This document shows positions 8,522-15,651 of a DNA stretch of 15,651 nucleotides, one piece after another. This DNA comes from Parvularia atlantis (taxonomy: Eukaryota; Opisthokonta; Rotosphaerida): contig CALSCO010001713.1 of assembly GCA_943704415.1 (NCBI GenBank), positions 1 through 15,651 of the forward strand, read 5' to 3'. A program made the position numbers and the translations under genes. Numbering within the stretch: the first letter of the stretch is position 1; each line of letters begins with the position of its first letter. The notes under the pieces are model-generated. The model was not told the origin of the DNA and did not search any database. It saw only the letters and a list, made by a program, of their open reading frames with translations.

Positions 8522-8588
8522 CCGGTGCAAAGTGAGACGCACCCACGACACACTCGACACAAGCTCGACACACGCCGTTTCAGCCGGT
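8522..8588 (-). promoter_or_regulatory. 67-bp spacer holding the cystathionine gamma-synthase promoter, with three CGACACA repeats
   Basis: This is the whole space between the acyltransferase stop codon and the cystathionine gamma-synthase ATG, same strand. CGACACA (TGTGTCG on the coding strand) occurs at 8546-8552, 8555-8561 and 8566-8572. The spacer is too short for a full 3' UTR plus a normal promoter, so the transcripts probably overlap or the promoter lies inside the upstream gene. Confidence 0.5.
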
Positions 8589-10537
8589 TCACTGCGCCTT
8601 CGCCGACATCACGCCGTCCGCGGGCTCGTCGCGGTCGTCGGCGTGCTTGACGCAGGTCATGCACACGCGGCCGCGCGCCGACGGGCACACAGTCGTGATC
8701 CGCGCCGCGCTGCGCAGCGCCTCAAACTCGCGGTGGAACATCTTGATGAACGACTGCGCGCTCGGCTGCAGGTGGCTGTGGTCGGCCAGGACGGCGATCG
8801 TGACCTGCGCGCGGCCGGTCAGCGTGCGCACACGCAGCTGCCACGCCAGGCAGCACGCGCCTTGTAGTGGAGCGACACGATCGCGATGCCCAGCCCGCCC
8901 GCGCCCGGCTGCGGCGGCAGGCCGTAGTAGCCAACGGTCTTGTGCCCGTCCAGCAGCACGTTGTGCCGCGGGCCGGCCACGTTGGTCAGCACGGCGTGCA
9001 CGCGGCGCTTGTAAAAGTCGAAGAAGGCGCGCGTGATCGCCTGCGGCAGGAGGCCCACGACGTTGAGCATGATGTAGTTGAGTATCATCTCCCACGACGT
9101 CTTGAGGTTGTCCATTTGCACCTGAACCTGGCGACGGACGGCGGGTGTGAGCGGTGCGCGCGAAAGGAACGCGCAATGAGAGGGGGGCAAGCACGCACCG
9201 CCTTGAGCGTCTCGAGCGGGTCCTCAATGTGCACCGGCAGCTGCGCGAGCACCTGGCTGATCTTGTTGCCCGGCGTGAAGTCGTCCATGAGGCGCATTGA
9301 GACCGGGATTGAGACGAAGAACGCGCGCAGCGACTCGAGCTCGCCCTGCGCGGTGCGGGCTCAGCACGGGCAGCACTGCAGCGCGCGGCGCACGCGCAAC
9401 CGTGTGCAGGAAGTAGGCGCGGAAGGCGCGCGTGAGGGCCGCGACGAGCACGTCGTTGACGGTCGCGTGCTGCGCGCGGCAGATGGCCTTGATGTCGTGC
9501 AGCGGGATCGGGTCCGACATGGCCACCTCCTTGGCGTAGCCGCCCTTGCGCGTGAGCACGCCGCGCGGCTGCACCGTCAGCGTGTACAGCTTGAGCACGA
9601 GGAAGAACAGGTCGCTCAGTGTGAAGACGATCCACTGCACGGTCTCGAAGAGGTAGTCCGACATGCTCTGCATGCCCCCTCCCGCGCGCTGCGTCAGCGC
9701 AGACGCGCGCATCGGCCGGCCAAGCGGGCGGGCACACGCACGCGCAGCCGGTCCTTGCGCTCGTGCTCCTCGTGCTCCTCGCCCTTCTCCTTCTTCTTGG
9801 CCTCGACGTACGTCATGTCCTGCATCTCGCGCGGGTCCATGCACTGCGTCAGCACGGAGCGCATCGTGCTCAGGCCGTCGCCGTAGGCGTGGTGCAGCGC
9901 CGTCATGATCGCCCACTGGTTCTCGTAGTAGTTGGTGACCTTTGCGGCCGAGTGCGTGACGCGTGTCAGCCTCGCGGCGCGTGACCAGCAAGCAGCAGGG
10001 CGCGCACCACAACCACGCGCCACATCGGCTGGTCGGGCCGCAGCGGCTCCTGCACGGTCTTGGTCATGACGGCCTCGAGCTCGTTGCGGCCGTAGGGCGC
10101 GGGCAGGCGCACAAACTTGACATGGTGCGCGAGGTCTGCGCGCGTCAGCAGACAGCGGCCGGCGGCCGGGCGCACACCAAAGTCGAGGGCCGCCTCCCAG
10201 TAGCCGGGCATCGGGCGCTGCGTGAAGACGGGGTAGCTGGTGACCCAGCGCGTGAGCAGGCCGTTGACCGTGTCCTCGTTCAGCGCGTCCTCAAACACCC
10301 AGCAGCCCGCGATCATCATGTTGTTGACGCCGGGCTCGTCGAGCTTGCCGCGCGCGGCCGCGTCAGCTGTCACGCGCCACGCACGCGCCGCACGCTTCAC
10401 GGCACGCGCACCGCGAAGAAGACGTTGTCGGCGAAGGTCATCGGCGTCGACGCGGCCGGCGCGACCATCTTCTTGCGCCGCACGCTGTCGTTGCCGCTGC
10501 CGCTGCTGCCGCTGCTGGTGCTGCTCGGGACGACCAT
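8589..10537 (-). CDS. Wax ester synthase / diacylglycerol acyltransferase (WS/DGAT) family protein
   Basis: Acyl-CoA-dependent O-acyltransferase of the condensation-domain superfamily, making wax esters or triacylglycerol, probably at ER or lipid-droplet membranes. Eight exons: 10537-10412, 10343-10178, 10135-10008, 9939-9742, 9667-9401, 9345-9199, 9127-8861, 8804-8589, giving 504 residues, a normal length. The catalytic HHxxxDG motif is ALHHAYGDGLS (His156, His157, Asp161, Gly162). Other marks are WEAALDF-DLAHHVKFVRLPAP, ATVNDVLVAALTRAFRAYF, GNKISQVLAQLPV, VLTNVAGPRHNVLLDG and the late ADHSHL. Hydrophobic segments at about 212-235 (LFETVQWIVFTLSDLFFLVLKL) and 354-376 could anchor it. The acceptors of introns 4 and 6 are ambiguous by 21 and 6 bases. 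Intron 7 starts with GC. Preference for alcohol or diacylglycerol cannot be read from sequence. Confidence 0.9.
8805..8860 (-). other. GC-AG intron 7 of the WS/DGAT gene
   Basis: The exon ends TACAAG, the intron starts GCGCGT, contains GCTGACC and ends GCGCAG, 56 bp, phase 0. The product reads IVSLHYK-VTIAVLADHSHL, as expected in the C-terminal WS/DGAT domain. No GT in phase 0 gives the same join. Confidence 0.75.
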
Positions 10538-10680
10538 CGGTGCGGACGCGCGTGCGGACGGCGGCGGGCGCAAGAGAAAAGTGGGCCGCCGGAGCACGCG
10601 CCCGGCCGACACTGCGCCGCGGTCCGGGTGGCGAGCGCGTGCGTCCACACGCCTTGTCGCACATCCGTTTCACTTCTGCA
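10538..10680. promoter_or_regulatory. Divergent promoter between WS/DGAT and the peroxisomal Nudix gene
   Basis: 143 bp separate the two start codons, so the two genes probably share one nucleosome-free promoter. On the plus strand it has a CAAGAGAAAAGTG segment, the only A-rich part, near 10571-10583. No TATA box is visible. Confidence 0.5.
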
Positions 10681-11840
10681 ATGTCGACGCTGCGCCTCGC
10701 GTCAACGTGCGCGCGCCCCCGCCCCCCCCCCACTCCCCTTGCATAGCCCACGCGGCCGCACGCGCGCAGCGTGATCCTGCTCGCGCCCGCGCGCCGCACG
10801 CGCCCCGGCGACAGCGACTACCGCGTGCTCATGATGAAGCGGGCCAAGACGATGAAGGTCCTGCCCGGGTGCGTCTCTGTCTCCCTCTCGCGCGCCTGAC
10901 CTGCGCGCCCGCAAGCGTCCACGTCTTCCCCGGCGGGTCCATCGACGACTGCGACCGCGATCCACGCTGGGCCGTGCTGCTGGGCGCCGAGACGCCGACG
11001 TGCGCGCGCGCGTGGCCGGCCGGGCCATTGGCGCACGTGACGCGCGTGACCGCAGGTCGCTGCTGGCCGAGCGCGTGGGCGCCGTGCGCGAGACGTTCGA
11101 GGAGACGGGCGTGCTGCTGGCGCGACCGGCCGAGCGCGTGGCGCAGATCGGCGAGGCCGCGCTTAAGGACTGGCGCAAGAAGGTGCGTGCACGGGCCGTT
11201 GCTGCCCGCGCCGAGCCCACCTCGCCCGCGAGAAGCAGGTCCTCGCCGACGGCAAGAGCTTCCTGGCGATGTGCGAGGCGCTGCAGATCCGCCCGGCCGT
11301 CAACAGTCTGCTCGCGTGGTCGGTGTGGATCACGCCCGTGATCGAGGCGCGCCGCTTCCACACGTGCTTCTTCCTCGCGACACTGCCGGCCCAGCCGACA
11401 GAGGACCTGCACGAGAACAACGAGAACGTGACGACCGACTGGCTGCGGCCCGAGGAGGGTGCGACCGGCGCACTCTGCACGGCTCACTGCTGACGCCGCT
11501 GCGCGCAGCCCTCGAGCGCTACCGCCGCGGCGCGCTGCGCATGATCCCGCCCCAGTTCTACACCATGACCGAGCTGGCCGCCTGCCCGGACATGGCGCGC
11601 GTCGCCGCCCTGCGCCCGCCCGGCCACCAGATCGTGCCCATCCAGCCCGAGTTCCTCCAGATCGACGACGCCACCGTCTCGGCCCTGCCGGGCGACCCGC
11701 TCCACCCCAGCGGCGCAGCGCACCCGCACCACCGCCACCGCATCGTCTTTGGCGCAGGCGAGGGCCTGGGCTCGTTCAGCATGACGCTCGTCAAGGACCT
11801 GTCGGCGCCGCCGGCCGTCGCGGGCGGGTCCAAGCTGTGA
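10681..11840 (+). CDS. NUDT19-like Nudix hydrolase with peroxisomal targeting signal SKL
   Basis: Probably cleaves CoA or acyl-CoA to a phosphopantetheine product and 3',5'-ADP inside peroxisomes. Six exons: 10681-10706, 10770-10868, 10916-10999, 11056-11182, 11239-11458, 11509-11840, giving 295 residues. The start is MSTLRLAST-VILLAPARR. VHVFPGGSIDD (residues 43-53) and VRETFEETGVLL (80-91) are the two halves of the Nudix box, with glutamates 82, 85 and 86 as likely metal ligands. The halves are separated by extra residues, as in the NUDT19 subfamily. Also typical are the WSVWITPVIEARRFHTCFFLA segment and the DWLRPEEA region. The last three residues, Ser-Lys-Leu, are a perfect PTS1 signal. 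The acceptor of intron 4 may be three bases earlier. A shared promoter with the acyltransferase fits acyl-CoA metabolism. Confidence 0.9.
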
Positions 11841-11874
11841 GGCGAGAACGGGTATCATGCGGGAAACAACACAA
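11841..11874. other. 34-bp convergent intergenic spacer
   Basis: Only 34 bp lie between the stop codons of the Nudix gene (plus) and the MJ1316 gene (minus). Any 3' UTR of normal length on either strand must run into the coding exon of the other gene. Confidence 0.75.
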
Positions 11875-12696
11875 TCACATGAAGAGCGCCACGTCCTCGT
11901 CCGGCACCTCCTGCCCGGCCGCCGGCGCGCCCACTGACCCGCGGTCGCCGTCGTGGCTGCCGTCGGTGCTTCCGCTCGTGTACTCGTCGTCGTACTCGTC
12001 GTCGTTGTCGTAGGCGCTGCCCTCGCGCCGGTCGTGCCACGGCTCGCGCGGCCGCGCCACAAAGCCCGTCTCGCGGCGCAGGCGCTGCTGCTGCCGCTGC
12101 GCGCTCGCGATGGCCTCGGGCAGGACGAGCGCCTGGGCCTGCTCGAGATCGTCGTCCTCGAGGATCTCGCCCACGAGCTGCACCTTGACCTCCTCGCGCC
12201 GCTCGAGGCGCTTTTGCTGCAGCAGCTTCTTCTTCTGCCGCCCGCTCCGCGGCGGGCTGCGCTCGCCCGCGCCCTGCGGCGCGGCGGGCGGCGCGACCCG
12301 GAGACTCGCGAAGCCGGACGTGAGCGTGTCGATGCGCCGTCGGCGGTCCCAGAAGACCTCGCCGGTGTCGGTCGTGCGGAAGTAGCGGATGCGGTGGAAC
12401 GGGATGTCCTGCACGGTGCAGCGCGTGCGTGAGCGTGGGCGTCGGCGCGTGAGAGTGTCGCGCGCACCGCGTCCGGGTCCTCAAACTCGCTGATGTTGAT
12501 CTCCATGATGCCCAGGAAGCGCTGCGCACGGGGCGTGAGCGGCGCGCACGATGCGACGGCGGGCAGCGGCGCGCACGTCCTCGTAGCCGATCGTCACGTT
12601 CTCGGGCTGCACGGGGCACGCCGCGTCCCATTTGAGCCGCTTGAAAGTCTCGTCGGCGGTGCGCATGCGCGGCTTCTTCTCGTCCGTGAGCGCCAT
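11875..12696 (-). CDS. MJ1316 (DUF504) domain protein with charged, acidic tail
   Basis: Carries the MJ1316 domain, proposed in the literature to recognise RNA ends with cyclic phosphate; the exact role is unproven. Three exons: 12696-12577, 12521-12468, 12408-11875, giving 235 residues. The domain covers about residues 10-85: RTADETFKRLKWDAA, ENVTIGYEDRFLGIMEI, DIPFHRIRYF and GEVFWDRRRRID are its conserved blocks. The second half is low complexity: a Pro/Ala linker, a basic Lys/Gln/Arg segment (KKKLLQQKRLERREEVK), a helical Gln/Arg region, and then an Asp/Ser/Gly-rich acidic tail (DNDDEYDDEYTSGS). No catalytic domain (ligase, phosphodiesterase or polymerase) is visible, unlike in some multi-domain relatives. 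It diverges from the BAR gene over 218 bp. Confidence 0.85.
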
Positions 12697-12914
12697 GCGT
12701 GCTCCTCCGTGCCCTTGGTGTCACGCGTGAGCAGTGTGTGCGGTGTGTGCGGTGTGTGTTGAGTGCAGCAGCAGCAAGCAGCAGCGGCGGCCTCTTGAAG
12801 GCGCGGCAGTGGCGTTGCGCAACGCGGCGCCGCCGCCCAGCTGACGTCATCACATTACAAACACGTGACATCTGTCAGTATTCGAGTTTCGAGTACCTAA
12901 AAACGTGACTGAGA
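12697..12914. promoter_or_regulatory. Divergent promoter between the MJ1316 and BAR genes, rich in palindromic sites
   Basis: 218 bp between two start codons. It holds GCGTTGCGCAACGC (12812-12825, core TTGCGCAA as bound by C/EBP-type bZIP factors), TGACGTCA (12842-12849, the CRE/ATF palindrome) and CACGTG (12862-12867, an E-box). Near the BAR start are a TTCGAGT tandem pair (12881-12894) and ACGTGAC at 12863-12869 and 12903-12909, 40 bp apart. Near the MJ1316 start, 12734-12759 has two 9-bp GTGTGTGCG units and a partial third. Factor binding is inferred from site shape only. Confidence 0.6.
12842..12849. promoter_or_regulatory. CRE/ATF palindrome TGACGTCA
   Basis: Perfect 8-bp CRE. In fungi such sites are bound by Atf1/Sko1-type bZIP factors under stress. 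It lies 66 bp before the BAR start codon and 146 bp before the MJ1316 start codon. Confidence 0.6.
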
Positions 12915-14556
12915 ATGTCGTCGCCGCCGTCTGCCGCTGCGCCCGCCGCCGCCGCCGCTGCGCCGCTGCTGCCGACGCGCGTGGCCTCGGCCGAGTCGTC
13001 GACATCGCTGGTGGACGTCGATGCCAAGACGGGCGGTGCGGCGGGGGGGGGCGCGCGCGGATGACGCTGTCAGCCTGACTGAACACGCGCACACGCGCCA
13101 CGTGAACGCGCGCACCAAAAGAAGACGCCGCCTCGCCCAAGCCCGCGGGCTCACTCGAGCCGATCGCGTCGCAGTTCAGCAGCGCCGCGTCGGCCGCGGC
13201 CGCGTCGATGTCGTCCATGTTCTCGGCCATGAACATGAGTGCGCCCGCGCCTTTGCTGATCGTCTTGGCCTCGTCATCCACTGACGCCGCGCCACGTCGG
13301 CGCCCTCCGCCGCAGACCTCGCCAAGGCGCGCCAGCTCGCGAACGAGACGATCGGCAAGGCCGAGAAGACGGAGCTGTCGGAGGAGTACCGCACGCTCGA
13401 GACGGTGCGAGCGGCACGCGGCTTGTGCGTTCGGCTGACAGGCGGGCGGGCAGCACTTTGACCGCATCCGCACCGTGATCGAGAACCTGATCAAGGTCGG
13501 CACGCTCTTCATCCAGCCGGGCCTCGGTGCGCGCCCGCGCACACACACGCCCGTGCTCTTTCGCTCACGTGCACGCGCGCGCAGTCACCGACGTCAAGAT
13601 GAGCTTCGCGTCGACGATCGAGACGGCCGCGGTGCAGATGCAGACGCAGCCGTCGATGGTGCGCACGCACGCACGCGCACGTGGGTCGTGTGGTCGGAGC
13701 CGCACCTGACCGCCGCCGGCAGGACAAGCCGCTGATCGACCGCCTGCGCAGCGTCGACTTGCCGAAGACGTCGTCGTCGCAGGTGCGCACTCCACGTGCG
13801 TGCCCGCGCACTGACGAGCGCGCGCCGCAGTCGCTCGGCGCGCACTTCATTCGCAACGGCCAGATGCTCGGCGAGGAGATCCCGCTCGGTGCGCCCGTTG
13901 AGCCTCATTCGGCGGGTCGCTGACGCGGCGCGCAGGCCTCGCGCTCATGAAGTGCGGCGACGTCCAGGACAAGCTCGGCCGCGGCAAGCTGCAGATGAAT
14001 GCGGACATCTACGAGAAGTTCGTCAAGCCGCTGGAGCACCTGCAGGACGTGAACGTGCGCAACGCGATGGTGTGCCCGGCCCAGCGTTTCGCGCGCTTGC
14101 GCGATCGGCGCTCACCGTCGCGTGGTGCAGGCCGCCCGCCGCGCCGTGCAGAACGCGCGCCTCAGCCTCGACACGTGCAAGCTGCGCATGAAGTCGGCGC
14201 GCGCGGACAAGGTCGACCAGGTGCGCCGGAAAGCCGTGCGCCCGTCTGCCGCCGTTCGCCAACGGCGTGCCAGGTGCGCGCCGAGATCGACGCCGCCCAG
14301 GCGCAGCTGGACACGGCCGTGGCCGTCGCGACGAAGCAGATGAAAGATGTGACAGGCAGCGTGCGTCGCTCAGCGGCCCGCTTGTGCGCGCACGTGTGCT
14401 GAACACGGCGTGCAGAACGAGGTGCTCACGTGCCTGGCCGACTTCACCCAGGCCATGCTCGCGTACTACCGCGGCGGCTTCTCGCTGCTGGAGGAGCTCG
14501 CGCCCGAGATCGACGCGATGAAAGTCGCGCAGGAGACAACGCCGGGCAACGCGTGA
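12915..14556 (+). CDS. BAR-domain protein, Gvp36/endophilin-like, no SH3 domain
   Basis: Membrane-curving dimer protein, likely in endocytic or Golgi vesicle traffic. Eleven exons: 12915-13035, 13122-13238, 13316-13404, 13454-13526, 13585-13658, 13723-13782, 13831-13888, 13936-14069, 14131-14220, 14274-14360, 14416-14556, giving 347 residues. An Ala/Pro/Ser-rich N-terminus and a Met/Ser/Ala segment (MSSMFSAMNMN) precede the BAR region from about residue 80 (ANETIGKAEKTELSEEYRTLE, then FDRIRTVIENLIKVGTLFIQP). The centre has RNGQMLGEEIPLGLALMKCGDVQDKLGRG and FVKPLEHLQDVNVRNAM; the third helix has ARLSLDTCKLRMKSARADK and LADFTQAMLAYYRGGFSLLEEL. It ends just after the BAR, so the SH3 domain of animal endophilins is absent. 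The Gvp36 likeness rests on the TELSEEYRTLE block. All eleven exons are needed and fit in phase. Confidence 0.87.
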
Positions 14557-14621
14557 GTATGACCAAAAGAGACTTCGTGCCGTCTAATGTGCGTAAGAAC
14601 AAAGAGGAAGGGATACCTGGA

Positions 14622-15580
14622 TCACTGCAGCACGGACGGGTGCCGCATGAAGGCCAGCTCCCCAGGCGTCTCGCTCGCCTCAGACACGCGCAGGGGCGGG
14701 TGGCCCGGCAGGAGCGAATCGTTCAAGAACACGTCCAGGCCCCACGTGTGGTAGATGCTGCGCGAGAACGACGCAGCGACCTTCATCTTGAAGATGTTCT
14801 TGGTCGCGGGCTGGTGCTCGGAAAGCGTTGGCGCGTCGACAAAGGTCAGCTCGTTGCCCACGCGCGAGTAGACGATCGGGACCGTGTGCCGCGCGTACGA
14901 CGGGATGCGCAGCAGCTCCTGGTACACACTCGCCGGCAGCTTCTCGCGCGGGAAGAGCGACGCGCGCGAGACGTAGAGCTCGCCGGTGTAGCGCGCGTTC
15001 GGGTTCATCATGAACCGGTACGGCCCGAACATGGTGTGCATGCCCGGCGTCAGGCGCAGGTCCTGCGGCATGTGGTTGTCGTTGAGCACGAGGAGGCAGT
15101 AGCTCTGGCCGGTCTCGCGGTCCGCGTACGGCGCCATGAACGCCTCGTAGTAGCGCGTCTTGCGCTTGTCCGAGCGCAGGTCTGTGCGCCGCGGGTCAGG
15201 CCGTGCAGTGCGGTGATGCGGTCGCGCTACGCACGTGCAAGCAGCCAAAGCTTCTGCGTCTTCGAGAAGAACCGCCGCCGCCCGCACAGCCAGATCATCA
15301 TCAAGCGCAGCAGGGCCTCGGCCAGCACGTCGTGCTGCACCCACGGCCGCCCGACGACGAGCAGCCCGATGCGCTTGCGCGTGTCGGCCAGGACCGAGTG
15401 GCGCATCTCGCGCAGCACTGTGCGCACGCGCGCGAGTCGTTCAGCCAAGCGCACAAGCCGTGCGTGCGAGCGCGCGCGTACGCAGGGCCTGCAGGGTGTG
15501 CGCGTGCATGCGCATGTGCGACGACAGGCCGTACAGCTGCGCCTCAACCTGCGGCACGGCCTCGATGAGGCGCTTGACCG
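14622..15580 (-). CDS. Unrecognised protein, 3' exons only; gene continues past the right edge
   Basis: I do not recognise this protein. Three exons are visible: 15580-15482, 15417-15235 and 15181-14622, about 280 residues. The first begins in phase after an acceptor GCGCAG; the intron before it holds the CA/TG repeat at the window edge. The first part is helical (VKRLIEAVPQVEAQLYGLSS, REMRHSVLADTRKRIGLLVVG). A short hydrophobic and basic segment follows (LLRLMMIWLCGRRRFF), not clearly transmembrane. The C-terminal half has well-mixed composition with several aromatic blocks: TRYYEAFMAPYADRETGQ, MFGPYRFMMNPNARYTGEL, FKMKVAASFSRSIYHTWGL. It lacks low-complexity stretches, so it is a folded protein of real selection. 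It converges on the BAR gene, with 65 bp between stop codons. Confidence 0.7.
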
Positions 15581-15602
15581 CTGCGCGTGCGCGCGTGCAT
15601 AT

Positions 15603-15604
<2 letters not shown>

Positions 15605-15651
<47 letters not shown>
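15605..15651. repeat. (GT)n microsatellite at the right edge, inside an intron of the last gene
   Basis: At least 23 GT units reach the window end. On the minus strand they are CA repeats, ending about 22 bases before the GCGCAG acceptor at 15581-15583, so they lie in an intron. The true length cannot be seen. Confidence 0.85.

Noticed and set aside
9963-11840. A long plus-strand open frame covering WS/DGAT exons, the promoter and the Nudix gene
   Set aside because: Only its last part (11509-11840) is a real exon, of the Nudix gene. Upstream it runs through the opposite strand of WS/DGAT and through introns; high GC content makes long chance frames common.
1-15651. Transposons, tRNA or rRNA genes, CRISPR arrays, prokaryotic operons
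   Set aside because: I saw no transposase or reverse transcriptase motifs, terminal repeats, tRNA-like folds or regular spaced repeats. Short introns throughout exclude a prokaryotic origin.

Overview
The window is eukaryotic nuclear DNA, very GC-rich, with genes cut by many short introns (about 42-90 bp, mostly 47-66). I could build exon models for eleven genes; in every one the reading phases close and the protein continues across each junction. A fungus is the best guess. The cystathionine gamma-synthase is of the fungal STR2 type with a long N-terminal extension, and the BAR protein looks like fungal Gvp36. I cannot name a genus. Family calls come from my own reading of the translations, not from a search.

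Layout: a 5' fragment of an unrecognised gene with a poly-threonine tract (minus, 1-306) diverges from the 26S proteasome subunit RPN3/PSMD3 (plus, 462-2675). Two tandem glutathione-S-transferase-like genes follow (plus, 2858-3934 and 4035-5048). Next, on the minus strand, are an unrecognised His/Gln-rich protein (5197-6108), a cystathionine gamma-synthase with 12 exons (6313-8521) and a wax-ester-synthase/diacylglycerol-acyltransferase-type enzyme with 8 exons (8589-10537). The acyltransferase diverges from a NUDT19-like Nudix hydrolase ending in the peroxisomal signal SKL (plus, 10681-11840). A MJ1316/DUF504-domain protein (minus, 11875-12696) diverges from a BAR-domain protein (plus, 12915-14556). 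The last gene is unrecognised and cut by the right edge (minus, 14622-15580 and beyond).

The most unusual property is the splicing signal set. Of 56 modelled introns, about 41 start with GTGCG, most have a CTGAC/CTAAC/CTCAC-like branch site, and all end in AG. Five start with GC instead of GT, usually as GCGCGY. That is about 9 percent, against roughly one percent in most well-studied eukaryotes. One GC intron is supported by a tandem paralogue that has a GT intron at the same codon position.

The genes are densely packed: gaps are 34-218 bp, three divergent pairs share short promoters, and three pairs converge. All ten visible stop codons are TGA. Functionally most genes are housekeeping. 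The acyltransferase and the peroxisomal Nudix enzyme share a 143-bp promoter region and both act on acyl-CoA or CoA, which suggests a joint role in acyl-CoA balance.
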